Shown here: positions 1 through 5,909 of the stretch, in pieces | Layout: each line of letters starts with the position of its first letter | How positions within the stretch are numbered: position 1 is the stretch's first letter | NCBI GenBank assembly: GCA_964439215.1 | Contig: CAYTNY010000037.1 | Location: forward strand, 1 to 19,846 | DNA length: 19,846 bases | Direction: 5' to 3' | From: CAYTNY01 sp964439215 | GTDB taxonomy: Bacteria > Oederibacteriota > PGYV01 > CAYTNY01 | Made by a program: the position numbers and the translations under genes | Notes under the pieces: model-generated | Told to the model about the DNA's origin: nothing | The model's database searches: none | What the model saw: the letters and a program-made list of their open reading frames with translations, nothing else

Positions 1-119
1 TGTGTTGAGGGCAATTTAAGGTCTGATAAAAACGCGGGTATCTGATTTTTTTGAGGGCCGCTTTTTGATGTTTCCTTATCCTTATTCCCTAAACTCTTTC
101 CTTTGGATATTTCGCGAAA
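1..119. other. left-edge sequence, no supported gene
   Basis: This stretch precedes the rubredoxin promoter. Frame 1 is open from the left edge to a TGA at 43-45, so bases 1-45 could be the tail of a + strand gene that lies mostly outside the window, but 14 residues are too few to judge. The remainder is AT-rich, and I recognise no RNA gene or convincing terminator in it. Confidence 0.3.
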
Positions 120-147
120 TTGACAACGGCATTTCCTGTGATATACT
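120..147 (+). promoter_or_regulatory. sigma70-type promoter of rubredoxin operon
   Basis: A perfect -35 box TTGACA (120-125) is followed after 16 bp by TATACT (142-147). Transcription would start near 154, and the rubredoxin ATG lies at 179 behind AAAGGAGG (165-172). No clear PerR-type box is visible here, unlike at the ferritin promoter. Confidence 0.75.
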
Positions 148-178
148 GTATTTACTTAAATCATAAAGGAGGTTGGTA

Positions 179-340
179 ATGGAAAAATGGGTATGTGTTG
201 TATGCGGGTATGTTTATAATCCTGAGATCGGCGATCCGGACAATGGTGTTGAGCCGGGTACAAAATTTGAGGATATTCCGGATTCCTGGGTATGCCCTGA
301 ATGCGGCGCTCCAAAAAGCGATTTTGAAAAGCAGGGATAA
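179..340 (+). CDS. rubredoxin
   Basis: This 53-residue protein is a classical rubredoxin, a small cytoplasmic one-electron carrier with a mononuclear Fe(Cys)4 centre. The four ligands form two CxxCG loops: C6-V-V-C9-G and C39-P-E-C42-G. The usual aromatic core is present (W4, Y11, Y13, F30, W37), as is the P26-G27 turn, and the length is normal for the family. AAAGGAGG at 165-172 sits 6 nt before the ATG and fixes the start. The gene is followed after 6 nt by an FAD-dependent reductase, so the two form an NADH-to-rubredoxin electron supply. The flavodiiron protein, superoxide reductase and rubrerythrin encoded downstream are the known clients of rubredoxin in anaerobes. It was overlooked by longer-ORF searches because of its size, but identity is very secure. 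Confidence 0.97.
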   Translation: MEKWVCVVCGYVYNPEIGDPDNGVEPGTKFEDIPDSWVCPECGAPKSDFEKQG

Positions 341-346
341 TACGCA

Positions 347-1498
347 GTGGATGTTATAATTATAGGCAGCGGAGCTGCGGGCGCGGGTGCGGCCGCAAAG
401 CTCCGCGGCTTTGATCCTGATGCGAAAATAAAAATGTTTACACAGGAAAAATACCCTTTTTATTCCAGGCCCAGGGTCATAGACTATCTTGGGGGCGGGC
501 TTGAGAAAGAAAAACTCTTTATAAAAAAAGAAGACTGGTTCAAAGAGAACAGAATAGAGTTTTATCCCGGAGAAAGCATTATATCAATTGATCCGGCCGG
601 AAAAACAGTAGTTTCAGAAAAACAGGGGGAGATATCCTATGACAGGCTTTTAATAGCCGCGGGCGCGCATTCTTTTCTGCCGGATTTCAAATATACGGGC
701 TCCGGAATATTTACATTAAGAACAATAGATGATGCTGATGCCATAATAGACTATGCAAAAAGCAAAAAAAAGGGCGCGGTAATAGGCGGCGGCCTTCTGG
801 GGATAGAAGCGGCAAACAGTCTTCTGGGACACGGGCTGCAGATTGAAATAATAGAATTTTTTGACAGGCTTTTGCCAAGGCAGCTTGATGAAGAAGGAGC
901 CGGTATACTGCAGAAAATGCTGGAAGAAAAAGGGCTCAGATTCAGGCTCGGAAAACAGACGGAAAAAATAACTGAGTCGGACAGCGGTCTTAAAATAAAC
1001 TTCAAAGAGGGGGATGAAACTTCAGCTGAAATGATACTGGTATCCGCGGGTATACGCCCTAATCTTGACATCATAAAAAATACTGGAATACAGGCAGATA
1101 AAGGAATAAAAGTTAACGCGCATATGAAGACGAATATTGAGGATATTTATGCCTGCGGTGATATTGCCGAATTTAACGGTATGATATACGGCATATGGCC
1201 CGCGGCATCTGAGCAGGCTGCAGTTGCGGCAAAAAATATAGCCGGAGAGAATGAAGAGTATAAAGGAAGTGTGATGTCAACAAAACTCAAGGCTGCGGGC
1301 ATTGATGTAGCGTCAGTGGGCGAGGTTACGGAAGCAAGCGGCGCAAAAGGCAAAAGCACCGATGATAAAGGCGTTTTTAAAAAGATATTTGAAAAAAACG
1401 GAAAAATTGCCGGCGCAATACTTATAGGGGATACAAAGGATCATATGAAACTGCAGAAAGCGGTTTCTGACGGTAAAAAAATAAACGAAATTTTGTAA
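347..1498 (+). CDS. FAD-dependent NAD(P)H:rubredoxin oxidoreductase
   Basis: A 383-residue flavoprotein of the pyridine nucleotide-disulfide oxidoreductase superfamily. The N-terminal FAD-binding Rossmann motif GSGAAG is at residues 7-12. A second dinucleotide-binding motif for NAD(P)H, GGGLLG, is at about 147-152, and the second FAD motif IYACGD is at 267-272. There is no redox-active CxxC pair, so this is a single-electron-carrier reductase and not a thioredoxin-reductase type. Its position right behind rubredoxin matches NADH:rubredoxin oxidoreductases of anaerobes such as clostridia and Pyrococcus, which feed rubredoxin. The start is GTG at 347, 6 nt after the rubredoxin stop. The AGGG at 333-336, inside the rubredoxin end, is the best ribosome site, implying translational coupling. 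The acceptor is inferred from context; a nitrite-reductase-like or NADH oxidase role is the main alternative. Confidence 0.88.
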   Translation: MDVIIIGSGAAGAGAAAKLRGFDPDAKIKMFTQEKYPFYSRPRVIDYLGGGLEKEKLFIKKEDWFKENRIEFYPGESIISIDPAGKTVVSEKQGEISYDRLLIAAGAHSFLPDFKYTGSGIFTLRTIDDADAIIDYAKSKKKGAVIGGGLLGIEAANSLLGHGLQIEIIEFFDRLLPRQLDEEGAGILQKMLEEKGLRFRLGKQTEKITESDSGLKINFKEGDETSAEMILVSAGIRPNLDIIKNTGIQADKGIKVNAHMKTNIEDIYACGDIAEFNGMIYGIWPAASEQAAVAAKNIAGENEEYKGSVMSTKLKAAGIDVASVGEVTEASGAKGKSTDDKGVFKKIFEKNGKIAGAILIGDTKDHMKLQKAVSDGKKINEIL

Positions 1499-1514
1499 TA
1501 AATTTTAAATCAAC

Positions 1515-1543
1515 TTGACAAATCCGGGCGGGTAATATACAAT
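1515..1543 (+). promoter_or_regulatory. sigma70-type promoter of ferritin-perR operon
   Basis: TTGACA at 1515-1520 and TACAAT at 1538-1543 are separated by 17 bp. The -10 hexamer abuts the first palindromic box at 1543, so a repressor bound there would block RNA polymerase. The ferritin ATG is at 1591 behind AAGGAGG (1577-1583). Confidence 0.8.
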
Positions 1544-1574
1544 TGTAATTAATACAAATTTGTAATTAATACAC
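1543..1574. promoter_or_regulatory. tandem Fur/PerR-type operator
   Basis: Two copies of TTGTAATTAATACA start at 1543 and 1560, 17 bp apart. Each forms a 7-1-7 imperfect inverted repeat with TTGTA and TACA(A/C) arms, the architecture of Fur-family boxes (the Bacillus PerR box is TTATAATNATTATAA). The spacing also creates perfect palindromes TACAATTGTA (1538-1547) and TACAAATTTGTA (1553-1564). The position just downstream of the -10 suits repression. The PerR-like protein encoded at 2160 is the obvious ligand, giving peroxide-responsive autoregulation; this link is inference. Confidence 0.72.
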
Positions 1575-1590
1575 AAAAGGAGGTTTTGAA

Positions 1591-2109
1591 ATGGCGGTAA
1601 TCGGAAAAAAAATGTCAGAAGCAATAAATGAACAGGTTAATGCGGAAATTTATTCAGCGTATCTTTATCTTTCAATGTCCGCGTGGTTTACGGAAAAGAA
1701 TTTAACGGGATTTGCGAACTGGATGTATGTACAGGCGCAGGAGGAGATGACGCATGCAATGAAGTTTTATAATTTCAACCTTGAAAGGGGCGGGCATATA
1801 AAACTTCCGGCAGTTGAGGGTGTCAGAGATGATTTTAAAAGCCCTCTGGAAATATTTGAGGAAGCCTACGGCCACGAGCAGAAAGTAACCGCGAGAATAG
1901 ATGCTCTTATGGATATGGCTCTTGCGGAAAAGGACCACGCGACCGCGAGTATGCTGAAATGGTTTATTGACGAACAGGTAGAGGAAGAGGCTTCCGCATC
2001 AGAACTTGTTGAAAAGCTGAAAATGATAGGCGATGCAAAAGAACAGCTGCTTATGCTTGACAAGGAACTGTCCGCAAGAACGTTTGTTGACGAAACAAAA
2101 AGCGCATAA
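1591..2109 (+). CDS. ftn: bacterial non-haem ferritin
   Basis: A 172-residue ferritin of the FtnA type, which oxidises Fe(II) and stores iron as a mineral inside a 24-subunit shell. The four-helix bundle signature is visible: E19 in the first helix (NAEIYSAYLY), E52 and H55 in QAQEEMTHA, then a helix with HEQK and the EQVEEEAS segment of the fourth helix. Length is typical for the family. The ATG is fixed by AAGGAGG 7 nt upstream. It is the first gene after the PerR-type operator, so peroxide or iron probably controls its synthesis. Iron sequestration limits Fenton chemistry, which fits the downstream peroxide and superoxide reductases. A second, different ferritin-like protein (Dps-like) ends the same operon. 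Confidence 0.95.
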   Translation: MAVIGKKMSEAINEQVNAEIYSAYLYLSMSAWFTEKNLTGFANWMYVQAQEEMTHAMKFYNFNLERGGHIKLPAVEGVRDDFKSPLEIFEEAYGHEQKVTARIDALMDMALAEKDHATASMLKWFIDEQVEEEASASELVEKLKMIGDAKEQLLMLDKELSARTFVDETKSA

Positions 2110-2117
2110 AAAAATTC

Positions 2118-2138
2118 CGGCGTTTAAAAAAAACGCCG
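2118..2138. other. short hairpin between ferritin and perR
   Basis: An 8-bp stem CGGCGTTT / AAACGCCG encloses a five-A loop just after the ferritin stop. On the + strand no T tract follows, so it is not a normal terminator for this operon; it may slow transcription or protect the ferritin message from decay. Read on the - strand it is followed by a run of seven T, but no gene there needs a terminator. Confidence 0.45.
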
Positions 2139-2159
2139 ACGGAAATAAAGGAAATGAGC

Positions 2160-2600
2160 GTGGGAAATATAACACAGGCACAGGCTGCCGGTTATCTGAA
2201 AGAAAACGGCATAAAGCCTTCGCTGATAAGGGTTAAAGTGATGAAGTATCTTATGGATTATAAAAATCATCCGACTGCGGATGAAATATATAAACAGCTG
2301 CATACTGAAATGCCCACGCTTTCCAGAACAAGCGTCTATAATGCTCTTAACGGATTTGTGAAAAAAAATATAGTGCACGAGCTTACAATAGAAGAAAAAC
2401 ATTCACGTTATGACGCGCTCACGGATTCCCACGCGCATTTCAAGTGCAGGGAGTGCGGCAATGTATACGACATAATGCAGGAGAGTATAAACTGCGGGTC
2501 CCCTGAACTTGAAGGTTTTTATGTGGAAGAAAAACATATTTATATGAAGGGCAAATGTGCGTCCTGCGTAAAAAAGGGAGAAAACAATGGCAAAGCTTAA
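2160..2600 (+). CDS. perR: PerR-type Fur-family peroxide regulator
   Basis: A Fur-family metalloregulator of about 146 residues. It has an N-terminal winged-helix DNA-binding domain and a C-terminal dimer domain with two structural-zinc CxxC motifs (C98/C101 and C135/C138, numbered from an upstream ATG at 2154). All five residues that bind the regulatory metal in Bacillus PerR have counterparts: H39 in HPTADEIY, D87 in RYD, H93 and H95 in DSHAHFKC, and D106 in VYDI. The aspartate at the last site favours PerR over Fur. The ATG at 2154 lies only 1 nt from AAAGGA (2147-2152), whereas the in-frame GTG at 2160 is 7 nt away, so I prefer GTG. The gene overlaps the peroxiredoxin by 14 nt. It probably controls its own operon through the 1543-1574 boxes. 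Confidence 0.9.
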   Translation: MGNITQAQAAGYLKENGIKPSLIRVKVMKYLMDYKNHPTADEIYKQLHTEMPTLSRTSVYNALNGFVKKNIVHELTIEEKHSRYDALTDSHAHFKCRECGNVYDIMQESINCGSPELEGFYVEEKHIYMKGKCASCVKKGENNGKA

Positions 2601-3066
2601 GCCGGGAGACAAAGCGCCGGATTTTTGTCTTAAAAATCAGGATGAAGAGAGGGTGTGCCTCAGGGATTTTAAAGGGAAATGGGTCGTTGTTTATTTTTAT
2701 CCAAAAGACAATACTCCCGGATGCACCATAGAGGCAAAGGATTTTTCAAAAGAACTTCCGGGATTTGAAGAGCTGGACGCTGTTATACTCGGAATATCCG
2801 CGGATTCGTGCGGCAGCCATAAAAGGTTTGCCGAAAAACAGAAGCTGAAAATAACGCTTTTAAGCGATGAAGCTCAGCTGGTTCTTAAAGATTACGGGGT
2901 ATGGGGCCAAAAGAAATTTATGGGAAAGAAATTTATGGGAATAAGCAGAACCACTTTTCTGATAGGGCCGGATGGTGAAATAGCGCATATATGGGAAAAG
3001 GTAAAACCCGGCGGGCACGCCGCGCAGGTAATGGAGATTATAGAAAATTCAAAGAAGAAACAATAA
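2587..3066 (+). CDS. PrxQ/Bcp-type peroxiredoxin
   Basis: A 159-residue thiol peroxidase of the bacterioferritin-comigratory protein (PrxQ) group, which reduces H2O2 and organic peroxides in the cytoplasm. The peroxidatic cysteine C46 lies in the classic DNTPGCT motif, with the conserved YFYPKD strand before it and GISADS and the FLIGPDG strand after it. The resolving cysteine usually found five residues on (CTxEAC) is replaced by K51. Other cysteines are C14, C24 and C75; C75, at the start of the following helix, is a candidate resolving residue, otherwise the enzyme would work by a 1-Cys mechanism. The ATG is preceded by AAGGGAG (2574-2580) and overlaps the end of perR by 14 nt, showing coupling to the regulator. 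Confidence 0.93.
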   Translation: MAKLKPGDKAPDFCLKNQDEERVCLRDFKGKWVVVYFYPKDNTPGCTIEAKDFSKELPGFEELDAVILGISADSCGSHKRFAEKQKLKITLLSDEAQLVLKDYGVWGQKKFMGKKFMGISRTTFLIGPDGEIAHIWEKVKPGGHAAQVMEIIENSKKKQ

Positions 3067-3084
3067 TATAAAGGAGGGACGAAA

Positions 3085-4266
3085 ATGGCTGTAAAGGAAC
3101 TGAAAGAAAATGTTTTGTCTGTCGGAGCTGTTCACTGGGAAAGACGGCTCTTTGACGAGCTCATTCCCCTGCCGGACGGAACGAGTTATAATTCTTATCT
3201 TGTTATTGGCAGTGAAAAGACCGCCCTTATTGATGCTGTGGAACCGGAAACATTCAGCCAGCTTGAGGACAATCTGAAGGAAGCGGGAAGTAAAAAAATA
3301 GACTATATAATTTCAAACCACGCCGAGCAGGACCATTCAGGCGGTATTGCGAGACTTGTTGAAATGTATCCGGATGCGAAAGTGGTGACAAACGGCAAAT
3401 GCAAAAGTATGCTTATGGACCTTCTTTTGATACCGGAAGAGAGATTTTATGAAGTGAAGGAGGGAGATACGCTGGAACTTGGGGGCAAAACCCTTGAATT
3501 CGCCATAACACCCTGGGTTCACTGGCCCGAAACAATGGTGACTTACCTGCGCGAGGATAAAATACTTTTTTCCTGTGACTTTTTCGGGTCGCATATGGCG
3601 GCAGCTGATCTTTTTGACTGGAAAAATTTCTATGTTCCCGCAAAAAGATATTATGCGGAGATTATGTCGCCTTTCAGAACGATTGTCAGGAAGAATATAG
3701 AAAAGGTTAAAAATTTTGATATTGCTATAATTGCGCCCTCCCACGGGTATATTTATGATGATCCAAAACCCATAATGGATGCTTATGAGGACTGGGCGTC
3801 TGATGAGGTGAAAAATGAGGCGATGATAGTTTTTGTATCAATGCACGCCTCAACATTAAAAATGGCGGAATATCTGAGGGAAGCGTTGATTAAAAGAGGT
3901 ATAAATGTACATTATTTTAATCTTACGGTGACGGACCCGGGCGCGCTTGCCATTGCTCTTATTGATTCCGCAACTCTTGTCCTCGGCGCTCCTACGGTTT
4001 TAGCCGGAGTGCACCCGCTCGGAGCCTATGCTGCTTATCTCGCGAATGCTCTGCGGCCCAAAACAAAATTCGCGTCCCTCATATCGTCGTACGGATGGGC
4101 GGAAAAAGCTTCCGGCGCCATAACAGGGACGCTTACGAATTTTAAAGGAGAGCTGCTGGCGCCGGTTATTTCAAAAGGGCATCCAAAAGAGGGGGATTTT
4201 AAGGAACTTGACAGGCTTGCGGATGATATAGCCGCAAAGCATAAAGAAGCGGGGCTTCTTAAATAA
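3085..4266 (+). CDS. fprA: flavodiiron protein (O2 or NO reductase)
   Basis: A 393-residue class A flavodiiron protein that reduces O2 to water, and in some members NO to N2O. The N-terminal metallo-beta-lactamase-like domain (about 1-246) carries the diiron ligands H79-x-E81-x-D83-H84, H146, D165 and H220. From about 247 a flavodoxin-like domain binds FMN (VSMHASTLKMAEYL loop and GAPTVLAGVHP). There is no C-terminal rubredoxin domain, so the separate rubredoxin at 179 probably donates the electrons, as in clostridia and Desulfovibrio. AAGGAGGG precedes the ATG. Distinguishing O2 from NO preference is not possible from sequence, but the neighbours (PerR, superoxide reductase, rubrerythrin) favour oxygen detoxification. 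Confidence 0.95.
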   Translation: MAVKELKENVLSVGAVHWERRLFDELIPLPDGTSYNSYLVIGSEKTALIDAVEPETFSQLEDNLKEAGSKKIDYIISNHAEQDHSGGIARLVEMYPDAKVVTNGKCKSMLMDLLLIPEERFYEVKEGDTLELGGKTLEFAITPWVHWPETMVTYLREDKILFSCDFFGSHMAAADLFDWKNFYVPAKRYYAEIMSPFRTIVRKNIEKVKNFDIAIIAPSHGYIYDDPKPIMDAYEDWASDEVKNEAMIVFVSMHASTLKMAEYLREALIKRGINVHYFNLTVTDPGALAIALIDSATLVLGAPTVLAGVHPLGAYAAYLANALRPKTKFASLISSYGWAEKASGAITGTLTNFKGELLAPVISKGHPKEGDFKELDRLADDIAAKHKEAGLLK

Positions 4267-4286
4267 AAAAAACAAGGAGGAATAAA

Positions 4287-4679
4287 ATGGAACTGAAAAA
4301 GCTTATGATGTTCAAGTGTGAAGACTGCGCTCACGTTGTTGAAATCCTGTTCGCCGGCCCGTGCGGCTGCGATATGGAGTGCTGCGGAAAAAAAATGAAG
4401 TTTCTTGACGAGAAAGCAAAGGACGGCCCCGGCGAAAAACACGTGCCTGTTGTTGAGGCTGACGGCAGCGGGATAAAGGTAAAGGTCGGCGAAGTTGCGC
4501 ATCCGATGGAGGCGGAACACTGGATACAGCTCATAGAGGTCGTCACAAAAGACGGATATGTAATAAGAAAAGAGCTGAATCCCGGAGACGCGCCTGAGGC
4601 GTCATTCTGCGTGAGTATGGACAGAATAGAAACAGTAAGAGAACTCTGCAACAAACACGGATTGTGGGTAAAAGAATAA
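4287..4679 (+). CDS. dfx: desulfoferrodoxin (superoxide reductase)
   Basis: A 130-residue two-iron superoxide reductase that reduces superoxide to H2O2 without releasing O2. The N-terminal desulforedoxin domain has C11-x2-C14 and C32-C33 for the Fe(Cys)4 centre I. The catalytic centre II ligands are H52 (in the E50-K51-H52 motif), H72 (HPM), H78 (EHWI), C121 and H124 (CNKHG). Two further cysteines, C26 and C28, sit in a loop that is about two residues longer than the usual 15-residue gap before the CC pair. AAGGAGG (4274-4280) fixes the ATG. Peroxide made here would be removed by rubrerythrin and PrxQ of the same operon, and rubredoxin is the known electron donor. Confidence 0.96.
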   Translation: MELKKLMMFKCEDCAHVVEILFAGPCGCDMECCGKKMKFLDEKAKDGPGEKHVPVVEADGSGIKVKVGEVAHPMEAEHWIQLIEVVTKDGYVIRKELNPGDAPEASFCVSMDRIETVRELCNKHGLWVKE

Positions 4680-4708
4680 AAAACACATACTAAAAGGAGG
4701 AAGAAGAA

Positions 4709-5284
4709 ATGGCAAGTCTAAAAGGAACGGAAACAGAAAAAAATCTTCTGGCGGCTTTTGCGGGAGAATCACAGGCAAGATCAAGGTACACCTATTTTTC
4801 AAAAGTCGCAAACAGGGAAGGTTACAGGCAGATTGAGGCGATTTTTATGGAAACCGCGGAAAACGAACTCGAACACGCAAAAAGGTTCTTTAAATATCTG
4901 GAAGGCGGAATGGTTGAAATAACCGCCGCTTATCCCGCGGGAAAAATAGGAACAACCGTGGAAAATCTTCTCGCGGCCGCGGCAGGCGAAAATGAAGAGC
5001 ACAGGGTAATATACAAAGGAATGGCTGAAACCGCGGACAAAGAAGGATTTCCGGAAATTGCCGAAACATACAGAAATATATCAAAGGTGGAAATGGAACA
5101 CGAGGCAAGATACATCAAACTTGCTCAGAATATAGAAAAAGGCGAAGTTTTCAAAAAAAGCGAAACCGTAAAATGGAAATGCAGAAACTGCGGATATGTT
5201 CACGAGGGTCCTGAAGCCCCGGAAAAATGTCCTGCCTGTCTGCACCCGCGCGCGCATTTTGAAGTTGCGGCTTTCAATTACTGA
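4709..5284 (+). CDS. rbr: rubrerythrin (H2O2 reductase)
   Basis: A 191-residue rubrerythrin, an NADH-peroxidase component in anaerobes. The N-terminal four-helix ferritin-like domain bears diiron ligands E20, E53/H56, E94 and E97, and E128/H131 in KVEMEHEARY. The C-terminal rubredoxin-like domain has C158-x2-C161-GY and C174-x2-C177. Length and domain order are standard. AAAAGGAGG lies just upstream of the ATG. It follows the superoxide reductase by 29 nt, so the H2O2 product is met by its own reductase; electrons probably come from the rubredoxin and NADH reductase at the left of the window. Confidence 0.96.
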   Translation: MASLKGTETEKNLLAAFAGESQARSRYTYFSKVANREGYRQIEAIFMETAENELEHAKRFFKYLEGGMVEITAAYPAGKIGTTVENLLAAAAGENEEHRVIYKGMAETADKEGFPEIAETYRNISKVEMEHEARYIKLAQNIEKGEVFKKSETVKWKCRNCGYVHEGPEAPEKCPACLHPRAHFEVAAFNY

Positions 5285-5314
5285 AAGAAAATTATCTGTT
5301 GAGGGAGGTAAAAA

Positions 5315-5821
5315 ATGGGCACAAAAGGGATTGAAATTTTAGGCGGAAATGTGGAGGAAATTAAGACACTTCTGGAAAAAGCTTATGCGGAAGAATGGCT
5401 GGCGTATTATCAGTATTGGCTGGGAGCAAAAGTAGCGAAAGGGCCGATGAGGGAAGGCGTGATGGCGGAGCTTAACCAGCACGCTGCTGATGAACTGCGC
5501 CACGCAGGTATGGTGGCTGACAGATTGATACAAATTGGCGGTACACCTGCTCTTTCTCCGGAAAAATGGTACGGCCTGGCAGAATGTGATTATGAGGAGC
5601 CTTCCGATCCTTATGTGAGAGTTTTGCTGGATCAGAACATCAGAGGCGAGCAGTGTGCAATAACGACGTATAAGAACATCCTTGATGTCACAAAAGAGAA
5701 GGATTTTGTGACATATAATATGGTTCTCCAGATACTTCAGGATGAAGTTGAGCACGAAGAGGACCTTCAGGCCCTTTTGGAGGATATGGATTCTATGGTT
5801 GCGCGGGAGTTCAAAAAATAA
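5315..5821 (+). CDS. Dps-like ferritin (DPSL, thioferritin)
   Basis: A 168-residue ferritin-like four-helix protein. Diiron-type ligands appear as E27 in the first helix, E60-x2-H63 in the second, E112 in the third and E145-x2-H148 in the fourth (DEVEHEED). Two cysteines, C91 and C114, flank this centre with a 23-residue step, the hallmark of archaeal and bacterial Dps-like (DPSL) thioferritins. These form 12-subunit cages that use H2O2 to oxidise iron and protect cells from oxidative stress. It closes the PerR-headed operon, 30 nt after rubrerythrin, with GGGAGG upstream of the ATG and a strong hairpin behind it. A bacterioferritin-like or generic ferritin-like annotation is the alternative; the cysteine pair favours DPSL. 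Confidence 0.83.
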   Translation: MGTKGIEILGGNVEEIKTLLEKAYAEEWLAYYQYWLGAKVAKGPMREGVMAELNQHAADELRHAGMVADRLIQIGGTPALSPEKWYGLAECDYEEPSDPYVRVLLDQNIRGEQCAITTYKNILDVTKEKDFVTYNMVLQILQDEVEHEEDLQALLEDMDSMVAREFKK

Positions 5822-5828
5822 TTTAAGG

Positions 5829-5862
5829 CCGGGGTGCCGGAAATAATTTTCCGGCTCCCCGG
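5829..5862 (+). terminator. strong hairpin ending the oxygen-defence operon
   Basis: An inverted repeat of 15 positions (14 pairs and one T-T mismatch) encloses a TAAT loop at 5844-5847. Its outer stem is CCGGGG/CCCCGG and its inner stem is GCCGGAAA/TTTCCGGC. What follows is ATATATTTG, only a weak T tract, so termination may be partial and the kor genes downstream could receive read-through. Confidence 0.7.
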
Positions 5863-5909
5863 ATATATTTGCGGGTGTGAAGTCATAAAACAGCTGAAAG
5901 GGGATATGT

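Noticed and set aside
2118..2138. Hairpin as terminator of the ferritin transcript
   Set aside because: No T tract follows on the + strand and perR starts within about 25 bp without its own promoter, so it is not a clear end point.
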